Part shown: piece by piece, positions 25,424-33,856 of the stretch
Numbering within the stretch: the first letter of the stretch is position 1
How the letters are laid out: each line of letters begins with the position of its first letter
Source: Flavobacterium sp. 102
GTDB taxonomy: Bacteria > Bacteroidota > Bacteroidia > Flavobacteriales > Flavobacteriaceae
Length of the DNA stretch: 64,000 nucleotides
Reading direction: 5' to 3'
Assembly: GCF_003634615.1 (NCBI RefSeq)
Contig: NZ_RBKX01000001.1
Location: forward strand, 3,038,001 to 3,102,000
The notes under the pieces: generated by a model
The model's input: only the letters and a program-made list of their open reading frames with translations
Database searches by the model: none
Told to the model about the DNA's origin: nothing
Made by a program: the position numbers and the translations under genes

Positions 25424-28420
25424 TTAAAAAGTAAGTTGCACACCACCGGTAAAAACACGCAGTGGCGGTAGGTATCCGGTAAACCGCAATTCAGGATCAC
25501 CGCCTTTGTAATGGGTAAACGTCAGTATGTTCTGTCCGCTCAGCGAGAGTTTACAGGTAACGCCTTTGGCTTTCAGTGGCACATCATAACTTACCGAAAT
25601 GTTTTTCAGTCGGATAAATGATCCGTCCACCACCAGCGCATCGCTTTCCACATAACGGTAAAACGCTGCCGAAGCAGCACTGTTCGCACCTGATGTGTTC
25701 ATCTGGTACGGCACTACGTCGCCTGCCTGCTGCCACGCGTTGGCATACGCCACACTTTGGTTAACCATCGCACCACCGGGCGAATTCGGAGTATAATCAT
25801 AGGTTTTCTGTTTCACAAACTGAAAAAACAAATCCAGTTGCCAGTTCCTGTACTGAAACTGGTTTTGCAGTCCGCCAAAATACTCAGGGGTCAGGTCTAT
25901 GGTTTTCTGTTTGTCGCCTGCGGTATTAAAGGCACCATCACCATTCAGGTCGGCAACCTCAAACAATCCTGTCTGCGGGTTCACACCCGTATATTCATAT
26001 ACCTTTATGATACTGGTCGGCTGTCCCACCACATACCGGTTGGCATAGGTAGAAGCAACCAGTCCCGGAAACGAAATCAATTCATTCCGCGCGGCCGAAA
26101 CCGTCAGGTTGGTCGTCCATTTAAAATGCTTTCCGTTACAGTTTACGGTGCGCAATGTCCCTTCCACACCGCGGTTCTCCACGGTAGCATCTAAGTTGGC
26201 ATTGATAGCAGTAAATCCGGTTGTTCCCGGCAGCGGCACACCTACCAACTGGTTCGAGGAAAGGTTTTTATACCACACCAGCGTCAGGAATATCCGGTCT
26301 TTCAGGAATCCCGTTTCCAGTGCCGCTTCAAATTTCGTGCTGCTCTCCCACCCAAAATCAGGATTAAACAGGCGTATAGGCTCCAGTCCTACCACACCCT
26401 GATAATTCAGCCCGTTGTTCCCATACGTATTCAGGTATTGGTAATCCCCTATCTGGTCATTACCACTGGTTCCGTAACTCAGGCGCAGTTTTCCAAAACT
26501 TAGAATGGTATTCTCTTTCAGGAAGCTTTCATTGCTAAACAGCCACGCGGCACCCACCGCTCCAAAAGTGGCAAACTGCTTTCCGGGCCCAAACCGACTC
26601 GACCCATCGCGTCTGCCGGTGACGTTTACAATATATTTGTCTTTGTAGTTGTAATTGATACGCCCAAAGAACGCCTGGTATTTATACTCCAGCACCTCAC
26701 TGCCTAAAATCGATCGGGCATTGGCAGAACCCAGATTCGTAATCATGGCATTGCTCGCAAAGCCCGTCCCCGATATGAACAGGCGCGACGTCGTCTGCTC
26801 CTGCGCTGTCCCTCCAACCAATATATCCAGTGAACTGTTTTTAAAATCCTTTTTCCATTGCAGTTGTGGTTCAAACAGTTGCGACTGGCGCTCGGTAGCA
26901 TTATCAATCAATGAGGAAACCGCGCTCGTCACACCGCTCGACGGATTCGCCATGGTCGAGGGTACAATTTTCTGCTCGTGATTCTTTACATCAGTATAAC
27001 CAAGATTCACTTTGGCGGTAAGGCTCGGTGTTATCGCGTAACTAAGCACCACATTCGCCAGCAGGTCTTTCACATCTACCGTACTAAACGACCGCAGTGC
27101 CGCCAACGGGTTCTGAAACGTATTGTTCTCCCAGTTCAGGTTGCCATTCTCATCATACAAAGCCGGAGCGTTGGGTGCCAGGTTACGGGCCACACGGCTC
27201 AAATCGGTTGCAGGCTGTTTGTTATCCTGCAGCGTATAGCCTCCGGCAAACGACATTTTAAAGCGGTTGTCTTCCGTAGCGTGGTTCATCGTAAAATGAA
27301 TACCCGTCCTGCGGTATTTAAAATCTCCGGGAATCACCGTGGTTTCCTGTCTTGAACTCCCACTCAGCAAATACTGCGTCTGGTCAGAGCCGCCCGAAAC
27401 ACTCGCCTGCAGTTCATGAATCTCGGCAGTACCGCCCAGCAGTTCCTTCTGCCAGTTGGTGTAACGGCTTTGGTCCCACGTGCCGTTTACATCATACGCC
27501 GTCCCAGGATAGGTTGTAATCCCATCATTCGCATAGGCATCACGCCGCATGGCAAGGTATTGCTCCGTGTTCATCAGGTCTATGAATTTGGCAACTTTTC
27601 CGTATCCGGTCGAAGAACTTACGCTAAAGCGGGCTTTTCCTGCCTTCCCTTTCTTTGTGGTAATCAGCACTACCCCGTTGGCACCACGCGAGCCGTAAAT
27701 TGCAGTAGCATCGGCATCTTTCAGTACCTCAATGCTCTCCACGTCTTTGGGATTAATGCTGTTCAGCGGGCTTGTCGTACTGGGCATGCCGCTCGTCGTA
27801 CTGCTATACCCTATCGTTTCTGACGAATACGGCACACCGTCTATCACATACATGGGCGAGTTGCCATCCGCGCGCAGGCTGTTTACCCCGCGTATCTTAA
27901 TCTGGAAACCACCGCCTGCCGTACCGCTGTCCTGTATGATGTCAACTCCGGCAAGCCGTCCCTGCATCGCCGCCAGTACGTTCGATACGGGTTGTTTGTC
28001 AATGTCTTTTGCCGTAATCTTGGCAATGCTGCCCGTACGTTCCTTATCCTTTACGGTATAATACCCGGCATTCACCGTTACTTCCTTTAGGTTGGTAGCA
28101 TCATCGGACAGTACCGCATTGAGCAAAGCCCTGCCGTTTACCCCTATTTCTATAGTCTTAAACCCGATATAGCTAAAGACGAGGGTATCATCCGTTTGTG
28201 CAGTAAGGCTGTACTTCCCTGCACTATCCGATATGGTACTGTTTTGCGTTCGTTTTACAGTAATAGTCACACCCGGCAATACACCATTGACATCGCTTAC
28301 GGTTCCGGTAATTGTTGTAGGTTGTGTGTTTTGGGCAAATAAGGCGTTGCAATAAACTAGGCTTATAAAAAGTGCGTACAATAAAGGCGCTCGTGCCTTG
28401 TACAATGAAATTTTATTCAT
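25424..28420 (-). CDS. SusC/RagA TonB-dependent transporter without STN domain (locus 2)
   Basis: 998 residues: signal peptide ~10-30, carboxypeptidase-regulatory-like domain ~38-112, plug from GYYTVKDKERTGSIAKI through EVLKDADATAIYGSRGANGVV, then a barrel. Compared with the 1104-residue paralogue it lacks the ~80-residue STN domain, and no FecR/sigma pair adjoins it, so control must be different, probably through the AraC-type protein of its locus. It starts the SusC-SusD-S9 operon. Confidence 0.95.
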   Translation of the reverse strand: MNKISLYKARAPLLYALFISLVYCNALFAQNTQPTTITGTVSDVNGVLPGVTITVKRTQNSTISDSAGKYSLTAQTDDTLVFSYIGFKTIEIGVNGRALLNAVLSDDATNLKEVTVNAGYYTVKDKERTGSIAKITAKDIDKQPVSNVLAAMQGRLAGVDIIQDSGTAGGGFQIKIRGVNSLRADGNSPMYVIDGVPYSSETIGYSSTTSGMPSTTSPLNSINPKDVESIEVLKDADATAIYGSRGANGVVLITTKKGKAGKARFSVSSSTGYGKVAKFIDLMNTEQYLAMRRDAYANDGITTYPGTAYDVNGTWDQSRYTNWQKELLGGTAEIHELQASVSGGSDQTQYLLSGSSRQETTVIPGDFKYRRTGIHFTMNHATEDNRFKMSFAGGYTLQDNKQPATDLSRVARNLAPNAPALYDENGNLNWENNTFQNPLAALRSFSTVDVKDLLANVVLSYAITPSLTAKVNLGYTDVKNHEQKIVPSTMANPSSGVTSAVSSLIDNATERQSQLFEPQLQWKKDFKNSSLDILVGGTAQEQTTSRLFISGTGFASNAMITNLGSANARSILGSEVLEYKYQAFFGRINYNYKDKYIVNVTGRRDGSSRFGPGKQFATFGAVGAAWLFSNESFLKENTILSFGKLRLSYGTSGNDQIGDYQYLNTYGNNGLNYQGVVGLEPIRLFNPDFGWESSTKFEAALETGFLKDRIFLTLVWYKNLSSNQLVGVPLPGTTGFTAINANLDATVENRGVEGTLRTVNCNGKHFKWTTNLTVSAARNELISFPGLVASTYANRYVVGQPTSIIKVYEYTGVNPQTGLFEVADLNGDGAFNTAGDKQKTIDLTPEYFGGLQNQFQYRNWQLDLFFQFVKQKTYDYTPNSPGGAMVNQSVAYANAWQQAGDVVPYQMNTSGANSAASAAFYRYVESDALVVDGSFIRLKNISVSYDVPLKAKGVTCKLSLSGQNILTFTHYKGGDPELRFTGYLPPLRVFTGGVQLTF

Positions 28421-28905
28421 AATATTGGTTGGTTAAATGAAACATTAGTTTTGTTTGTCTAGGTCCTCTATTCAACCGCCAAGTAGACTCAGGGGACCTT
28501 TTTTATTTTGTAAAGTTTTAGTTTGTCTGTTTATACCATAGGCCTGTATTTTAAGGTTAATCTTCTATTTTCTATTCTCTATTTTCTTTTAAAAAAGTTG
28601 CCCCAACAAAATCTAATCAATAACCCACTCAATTTAAATTAAACAACTAAACCATCTCAAGACTCATAACTCATAATTAATAACTCATAACTCAAAAACG
28701 GCTGTCAGGGCAAACTTTAATATATAACAATCAGGACGTCTTGGAGAAGGGAATCTTATCCCTCTTCCCTAATCCCTTTTAACACAATAAAAAAATGATG
28801 AATCTAATAATCTGAAGTATGCCCAAAAGCCTTAATACTTAATACTCTGGTCTTAATACTTTTTTTTCCGCTTCGCGAAAAAAAAAGGCATGGAACTCAG
28901 CTTAG
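28421..28905. other. Gap between SusC locus and defence island
   Basis: No gene is seen. It holds short repeats: TCTATTTTC-type units (28561-28590) and AACTCATAAT-type units (28665-28697). A T-run/GCG/A-run hairpin lies at 28853-28886. Confidence 0.5.
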
Positions 28906-29018
28906 ACGTTTCAGAGGTACTGGTATACCCTACACACGAATAAGTGAGCCCACGCCCAAGGAGCGTGAGCATTGGCACTTATCTTCTCGTGTGTTAAAAA
29001 TTACCAGTTTTCTGAAAC
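28906..29018. ncRNA. Large nested hairpin element (candidate structured RNA or DNA)
   Basis: Four nested perfect stems. CGTTTCAG (28906-28913) pairs with 29011-29018. ACTGGTA (28918-28924) pairs with 29001-29007. ACACACGA (28931-28938) pairs with 28986-28993. TAAGTG (28940-28945) pairs with 28975-28980, then CACGC/GCGTG (28950-28954 with 28962-28966) closes the tip. Internal loops are small. A second hairpin (CTTCAA...TTGAAG) follows at ~29035-29054. It sits at the left edge of the AT-rich island. Orientation and class are unknown. Confidence 0.5.
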
Positions 29019-29114
29019 GAGATTCAAAGCGAATGCTTCAATATTATACTTGAAGAATCGCAAATTTACATTACATAATTATAATGATTAAGCAAATATA
29101 ATAAATATTTTTAA

Positions 29115-29134
29115 TTTGGGGATATATCCCCAAA
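29115..29134. promoter_or_regulatory. Perfect 20-bp palindrome, probable operator of XRE gene
   Basis: TTTGGGGATATATCCCCAAA lies 48 nt upstream of the XRE start. A perfect palindrome ahead of a helix-turn-helix gene is the normal form of an autoregulatory operator. Confidence 0.6.
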
Positions 29135-29182
29135 ACATTTATCCTAAATAATAAGAAATTGCTTTAATAATATATTAAGATT

Positions 29183-29425
29183 ATGAGTGAGCAACTAGAA
29201 CGTTTCTTAAGGGATTTTGGGAAAAAAGTAAAAGAGATAAGAGAGGTTAAAAAATATACATTGGAAGACCTCGAGTTTAGTACAGGGATAGACTCTAGTG
29301 ATTTTAATAAGATTGAATTAGGCAAAACAAATATCACATTAAGAACTTTTATAAAAGTAGCTAAAGGACTTGAAGTGCATCCAAAAGAGCTATTAGATTT
29401 TAAATTTGATTTAGACAAAGAATAA
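29183..29425 (+). CDS. Small XRE-family transcriptional regulator
   Basis: 80 residues, essentially one HTH_3 domain (IREVKKYTLEDLEFSTGIDSSDFNKIELGKTNITLRTFIKVAKGLEVHPKELLDF). No sensing domain is present. It is the first gene of the defence island and probably sets expression of itself or of neighbours by binding the palindrome at 29115. It is followed by its own terminator. Confidence 0.88.
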   Translation: MSEQLERFLRDFGKKVKEIREVKKYTLEDLEFSTGIDSSDFNKIELGKTNITLRTFIKVAKGLEVHPKELLDFKFDLDKE

Positions 29426-29468
29426 TTAATTCAGATTAATTTAATTTTCACCTATTTATACCACAATT

Positions 29469-29497
29469 AAAAGACACTGAGAGGTGTCTTTTCTTTT
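29469..29497 (+). terminator. Terminator of XRE gene
   Basis: AAAAGACAC (29469-29477) pairs with GTGTCTTTT (29484-29492), followed by CTTTT. It lies 44 nt after the XRE stop codon. Confidence 0.75.
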
Positions 29498-29584
29498 GCC
29501 TTCTATTTTGCATACAGATAATACTTATTTGCATATTAATTCAATTTCATAATTAGTATTTTGATCACCTTTAAAATTTAAAGT

Positions 29585-29710
29585 ATGGAGTGGTATGAAA
29601 TAGTAGTAGCAATCCCGGTTATAATTGTGGGGATCTACATCCGAGGGATATTCTATGAGTGCAAAAAGAATATGCATCATAATGATAGTTGGAAAAATCG
29701 TAAGAAATAA
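29585..29710 (+). CDS. 41-residue single-span membrane protein
   Basis: The frame encodes MEWYEIVVAIPVIIVGIYIRG then a basic tail rich in Lys, His and Asn. One clear membrane helix (~6-20) and a positive-inside tail make it look like a real small membrane protein. No family is recognised. It stands alone between the XRE terminator and the first dyad element. Small size keeps confidence moderate. Confidence 0.45.
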   Translation: MEWYEIVVAIPVIIVGIYIRGIFYECKKNMHHNDSWKNRKK

Positions 29711-29777
29711 AATATAAGTATATATAATTTATAAAGTAATTCTTAATATATTTGAATTTACGAACTAAACACATAAA

Positions 29778-29849
29778 TAGCGGATATACAACCAACTTTT
29801 AGATTAATAAAGGTTTTGTATAGCGGCTATCTAACTGTTGTGCAAAATG
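29778..29849. repeat. Dyad element A
   Basis: TAGCGGATATACAACC (29778-29793) is an imperfect inverse of GGTTTTGTATAGCGGCTA (29812-29829); it is followed by CTAACTGTTGTGCAAAATG. The right part is an inverted partner of the left part of the element at 31384, so elements A and B bracket the two-gene unit between them. Confidence 0.5.
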
Positions 29850-29883
29850 TTAAAAAAACAAGTTTAAATAATAAAATAAAGAT

Positions 29884-30849
29884 ATGATAGCAAAAGTTGA
29901 AATTTTTACTTTTAATATTCTTAATAAAAGTAATAACGATGTTAAAATAAAATTTGAAGACGAAACTTTAAAAGAAATATTCAAATATTTAAAAAAGAAT
30001 ATGCCTAATAAGATTAATCAGTTTCCACCAGGCAAGGATAAAAAAACCTTCAAAATTGATACATATATTGATGAAAAATCAAAACAAAAAAAATCTTACT
30101 TTGAATTTTCAGAAAAAAATAAAAGATTAGAGGGTGTTTTTGTAGTCGGTAGCGATGCAGACAAAGTCCTTAAATTCACATCAGCAGATAAACATAAAAA
30201 AGAAAGTGGACAAAAAGAAAAAGGGGTAAACATTGATAACAATCATTATTTTCAAATATTATTCATCGAAGGAAGCGATACTGGATTTATTGTGTTAGAA
30301 AAAAATCAGAAAAGCTGTAAAAAAGAATTTTGTAACATATTAGAATCTATTTTAAATGAACTTTACAGCGGAATTAAATTATCAGTAAAGCAGTTTATTG
30401 AACGTGAATTTTATATAAATTATTTAAAAGAGGGAAACTATAATTCAATAACTTGTGTAAGAAAAGGTGTAAAAACAGAGAGTAATGATGGAATTCTAAA
30501 CATAATAAATCAAGGAACATATAAAATAGAAACAAAATTGACAACAAGTGGAGACTTGACAACTAGAATAAAAAATAAAATTGTTAATGCATTTGAAGAT
30601 CGAAAAAACTTCATAGAAATTCCTGAATTTGACGAATTAAATTATAACATAAATAATGGAAGTTACTTAATAATCAATTCGGAATATAATGGCAAATCAA
30701 GAACAATTGATTTGTCTAATGTTTTAAAAGTCAAACCAATATATGATTTAGATGATGTAAAAGAGAACTCCGATGGCAATCCAAATTTTAAATCAATACG
30801 AAATAAAGTAAATGAATTATTAACTGAGCTTGACATTAATATTTACTAA
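29884..30849 (+). CDS. Uncharacterised cytosolic protein, partner of 4-TM protein
   Basis: 321 residues, Lys-rich, no signal or membrane segment, no motif I recognise. Segments such as FEFSEKNKRLEGVFVVGSD and YFQILFIEGSDTGFIVLEKN point to a beta-rich N-terminal half; the C-terminal half is mixed and ends helical. The stop is 4 nt before the membrane-protein gene, so the two form a translationally linked pair. A cytosolic sensor with a membrane effector is a frequent layout of abortive-infection systems, and the surroundings are a defence island; this is inference from layout only. Confidence 0.7.
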   Translation: MIAKVEIFTFNILNKSNNDVKIKFEDETLKEIFKYLKKNMPNKINQFPPGKDKKTFKIDTYIDEKSKQKKSYFEFSEKNKRLEGVFVVGSDADKVLKFTSADKHKKESGQKEKGVNIDNNHYFQILFIEGSDTGFIVLEKNQKSCKKEFCNILESILNELYSGIKLSVKQFIEREFYINYLKEGNYNSITCVRKGVKTESNDGILNIINQGTYKIETKLTTSGDLTTRIKNKIVNAFEDRKNFIEIPEFDELNYNINNGSYLIINSEYNGKSRTIDLSNVLKVKPIYDLDDVKENSDGNPNFKSIRNKVNELLTELDINIY

Positions 30850-30853
30850 TAAA

Positions 30854-31378
30854 ATGAGTAAATTATTTGGTTTTTTTAATGAATTTTACGACCGATTCAA
30901 TAAAAACACAAGAATAGTGATATTATTTATTTCATTTTTTTTGTCAGCTATTTCATTTTTTATTTTAAATCTTGATACAAATATCATCAACCTAATTTCT
31001 GTCGTATTATCAATAACAATTGGTTTGATGTTCAACTTTGCGTCAAGTTTATCTGATAAAATTAATTCTGAACATTTAACGATTAAATATAAATTCAAAG
31101 AACTACGACTTGATAAACTTGAATTATCTTACCGAAGTTCATACTTTTCAATTTACATTTCAATAGTTTGCCTTTTAGTATGTTTAATATTGATGACATT
31201 GGACACAAAAAATACTTTTATAGTAAGATCTGTAACAAGCATTTTAGTTTTTTCACTAATTCAAATGTTTCTTTCATTTTATTTCGTATTGAGTGATATG
31301 AAAAATTTTGTGGATTATGATATTAAACAAGAAAGAAAAATTATAAAGAAAAAAAGAATAAACGATCGAAATAGATAA
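30854..31378 (+). CDS. Four-span membrane protein, candidate effector of the pair
   Basis: 174 residues from the ATG at 30854; a start 24 nt upstream would overlap the preceding gene. Membrane helices lie at about 20-40, 47-68, 95-115 and 125-145, with a basic tail (EERKIIKKKRINDRNR-like). The layout resembles small multi-span effectors that act on the inner membrane. No family is recognised. It is paired with the 321-residue protein. Confidence 0.65.
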   Translation: MSKLFGFFNEFYDRFNKNTRIVILFISFFLSAISFFILNLDTNIINLISVVLSITIGLMFNFASSLSDKINSEHLTIKYKFKELRLDKLELSYRSSYFSIYISIVCLLVCLILMTLDTKNTFIVRSVTSILVFSLIQMFLSFYFVLSDMKNFVDYDIKQERKIIKKKRINDRNR

Positions 31379-31383
31379 AAACA

Positions 31384-31540
31384 GTTCGCACAATAGCTGT
31401 TAGCCGCTATGGCTAGTTTTTCTTGAGTTGTACCATTTATTCCCGTAAATATTTTATCTTAGTAGATAATATGCAGTTCGTTGGCTTCGCTACAGTCAAA
31501 TAGCCTCGAAACGTTATGAGCAGTACCAGCCTGAAAGATT
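31384..31540. repeat. Dyad element B
   Basis: It opens with GTTCGCACAATAGCTGTTAGCCGCTATGG, an inverted match to the right part of element A. It contains GCAGTTCGTTGGCTTCGCTAC near 31483, which recurs almost unchanged in element C (GCAGTTCATTGGCTTTGCTAC). Confidence 0.5.
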
Positions 31541-31559
31541 AACATCAAAAAATATAAAT

Positions 31560-32189
31560 ATGAGTACAGACGAATATAATAGAATATGTATGCTATATCA
31601 AGTATTCACAAAAAGATTTGACTTAGTTCAAGAATATACCTACGATAGATGGTTTAAGTGTTACAATTCTAATTTCTATGGAGTAAGAGACCAAAATTTA
31701 GAAACATTATATCGATTTCAAGAATTAACTTTGAGACACATATACTCTGGAAATTATATTCAATCACAACATTTTTCAGATGAGTATTTAGATGATTTAG
31801 TAGTCAAAGTTGGAGAGAACAAAGTTTGTGTTCATTCAGAATTGGGATTAGTAATTTTACATCTTTTATTTTATAAATTACAAACAGGCATTAATCAGTT
31901 TGTTAATTTGTTAGACATCATTTTAGAGAATTCTCCGGGCTTAATAAAAACTGACGAAGAAAAGAGAGTTTATAAAATGAAACTCTATTCTTATGACGAA
32001 TATCTTTCCCAATTCCAAAATATTCAAGATTATGGCTTTATTTTTCACTTGTTTGGAAGAACAAATTCTAGTTATATGACTCTAAATTGGAATAATGAAA
32101 TTGAAATAGATGTTTTCAGAATTAAGCAAGCACTTATAAGATTAGCAAATTTTAACTTTGAAAACCTTGAAGGAATTATAATAGAATGA
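31560..32189 (+). CDS. Uncharacterised protein of the defence island
   Basis: 209 residues, acidic and rich in aromatic residues, no signal peptide, no membrane span. HSELGLVILHLLFYKLQTGINQFVNLLDIIL is a long amphipathic helix region. I do not recognise it. It is a single gene with its own 180-nt spacers carrying elements B and C, so it behaves like an independent cassette. Confidence 0.6.
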   Translation: MSTDEYNRICMLYQVFTKRFDLVQEYTYDRWFKCYNSNFYGVRDQNLETLYRFQELTLRHIYSGNYIQSQHFSDEYLDDLVVKVGENKVCVHSELGLVILHLLFYKLQTGINQFVNLLDIILENSPGLIKTDEEKRVYKMKLYSYDEYLSQFQNIQDYGFIFHLFGRTNSSYMTLNWNNEIEIDVFRIKQALIRLANFNFENLEGIIIE

Positions 32190-32197
32190 GCCATGCT

Positions 32198-32330
32198 CAT
32201 AACAGCGGTTATCAGCTATAACCGGTTATTATGTTTCAAATCTACTTTTACTAAAACATTATCACATGTGGCGAAAGCAGTTCATTGGCTTTGCTACTGG
32301 CTGATATTCGCTACAAATTGACGATATAAC
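32198..32330. repeat. Dyad element C
   Basis: CATAACAGCGGTTAT (32198-32212) pairs with ATAACCGGTTATTATG (32218-32233), followed by ~60 nt and the block shared with element B (GCAGTTCATTGGCTTTGCTAC near 32287). Confidence 0.5.
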
Positions 32331-32363
32331 TAATTCACAATAATAAAAAACACATAATTAAAT

Positions 32364-33020
32364 ATGTTTGAAAAAATAACTTATCTGAAAGATTTCATTA
32401 TTTACTTGATCCCAGGAATTCTAATATGCTACTTCAGTCTAAATATTTTTAATCTTTTATTTGGAGAGACTTTAACTACAGTTTATATTTCTGCAGATAG
32501 AACTCTGAGCTTTATAGGAATAATTTTTTCTTTTTTAGTTGGCTTTTTGATTTGTCAATTACAAATAATGTTTTACAATAGAATTCTAAGGGAAAAATTT
32601 AGAAAAATGAGAACTATCAATGAGACTCAATATTCTGAAGAATTAAAAGATGTTTTAATAAAACGAATAAAAAAAGTTTTTAAAATCAACAATGTTGATA
32701 AAAATCAACTATTAAACGATAATTTAATAATTTTCAGCTGCCTTAATTACGTCAAAATTCATACAAATGATGAAAGTCAAGAATATATAAATCGTTCAAG
32801 CTATCTTTCTTCATTTGCTACAACATTAATAATCCCAATAAACCTTGGAATACTGAATTTGTTATTGCATTTTAAGTTGTCTGCTTTCACAATAATATTG
32901 GCTGTAATAATATCAACAATAATTGTATTTTTAATTACTAGAAAAATCGCAATAAATTTTAGAGATGAATGGTTTAGAAGTATTTTTAGACAGTTTTTAA
33001 TATTATCCAATAAAAAATAA
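32364..33020 (+). CDS. Four-span membrane protein of the YLIPG type
   Basis: 218 residues. Membrane helices are at about 10-32, 50-70, 148-168 and 172-195, with a basic cytosolic loop between the second and third (LREKFRKMRTINETQY...). The first helix begins LKDFIIYLIPGILICYF; the protein at 43851 begins LKEFVWDIIGYLIPGAFLL and has the same span spacing, so the two appear to be distant members of one family. Presence of one copy inside the phosphorothioation-like operon suggests a defence-related role. No family name is known to me. Confidence 0.65.
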   Translation: MFEKITYLKDFIIYLIPGILICYFSLNIFNLLFGETLTTVYISADRTLSFIGIIFSFLVGFLICQLQIMFYNRILREKFRKMRTINETQYSEELKDVLIKRIKKVFKINNVDKNQLLNDNLIIFSCLNYVKIHTNDESQEYINRSSYLSSFATTLIIPINLGILNLLLHFKLSAFTIILAVIISTIIVFLITRKIAINFRDEWFRSIFRQFLILSNKK

Positions 33021-33120
33021 CTAATTATAAGTCTACAGTTTTAAAACAGTCATCAGTTTTATTATTTATTCAAAAACATATTTATCTATATTTTTTTATG
33101 GAAGATAGTATATAATTTCA

Positions 33121-33150
33121 CAATTCGGCCGCTAACTGTTACCAACAATA
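33121..33150. repeat. Dyad element D (short)
   Basis: CACAATTCGGCCGCTAACTG then TTACCAAC shares GCGGCTAAC/GCTAACTGTT wording with elements A and B but is shorter. Later spacers (33715-33856, 34586-34686, 35854-35904, 36616-36722) lack it. Confidence 0.35.
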
Positions 33151-33174
33151 ATTTTTGATTAATCAAGAAAAAAT

Positions 33175-33714
33175 ATGGATGCATTTGAACAAATAATTGG
33201 GCAACTATTGGAAGAAGATGGATTTTGGGTTCGTTATTCAGTCAAAATAAACTTAACAAAACAAGAAAAAGTTGAAATCGGTAAAGCTACTACGCCAAGA
33301 CCTGAAATTGATATTGTAGCTTACAAGCCAACGGAAAAAACACTATATTTAATAGAAGCAAAATCATTTTTAGATAGTGCGGGTGTTGTATTTGAACATG
33401 CAATAGCTGAACAAGACATTCAGCATGGACGTTACAAATTACTAACTTCTCTAAAATATAGAAATGTCCTCAAAAACAGACTAAAAATAGATTGGGTTAA
33501 TCAAAAAATTATTGCTGATGACACAATCATTAATTTTGGACTAATAGCAGGTAAAGTACATAAAAATAGAGAAGCCGAATTAGAAGAAAATTTCAACGCA
33601 AAAGGATGGCTTTTTTGGGGGCCTACAAAAATCAAATCAAGATTAACAATGCTTTCAGCAAAAGCATATGAAAACAACGCTGTAACGATAGCTGCAAAGC
33701 TATTAACCAGATAA
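33175..33714 (+). CDS. PD-(D/E)XK-type nuclease-fold protein
   Basis: 179 residues. The core reads EIDIVAYKPTEKTLYLIEAKSF: Asp46, Glu61 and Lys63 form the PD-(D/E)XK signature, with Glu13/14 as the usual helix acid. The C-terminal part contains a repeated Trp/Gly-rich strand (KGWLFWGPTKIK). It is Mrr-like in general layout. It probably cleaves or nicks DNA; no methylase is present, so it may act in the neighbouring modification system or be independent. Confidence 0.65.
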   Translation: MDAFEQIIGQLLEEDGFWVRYSVKINLTKQEKVEIGKATTPRPEIDIVAYKPTEKTLYLIEAKSFLDSAGVVFEHAIAEQDIQHGRYKLLTSLKYRNVLKNRLKIDWVNQKIIADDTIINFGLIAGKVHKNREAELEENFNAKGWLFWGPTKIKSRLTMLSAKAYENNAVTIAAKLLTR

Positions 33715-33856
33715 AAAATACTAAGCTACAATTTAGATCTTAAGCAAAGTTTTTATACTTCTAGTTCAATAGAACTAAAAGATTTGATTCAAAACTCAAT
33801 AGTATAAAATTTAAAAGACTAATAAGATTAAAAATTTAAATCTTACAGAAAGAAAC

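Noticed and set aside
28906..29054. Retron msr-msd or CRISPR tracrRNA.
   Set aside because: No reverse transcriptase, Cas gene or repeat-spacer array is present nearby.
29778..33150. Integron attC sites.
   Set aside because: Dyad elements are present but complete RYYYAAC and GTTRRRY ends are not, and no IntI is in the window. They are left as related dyad elements.
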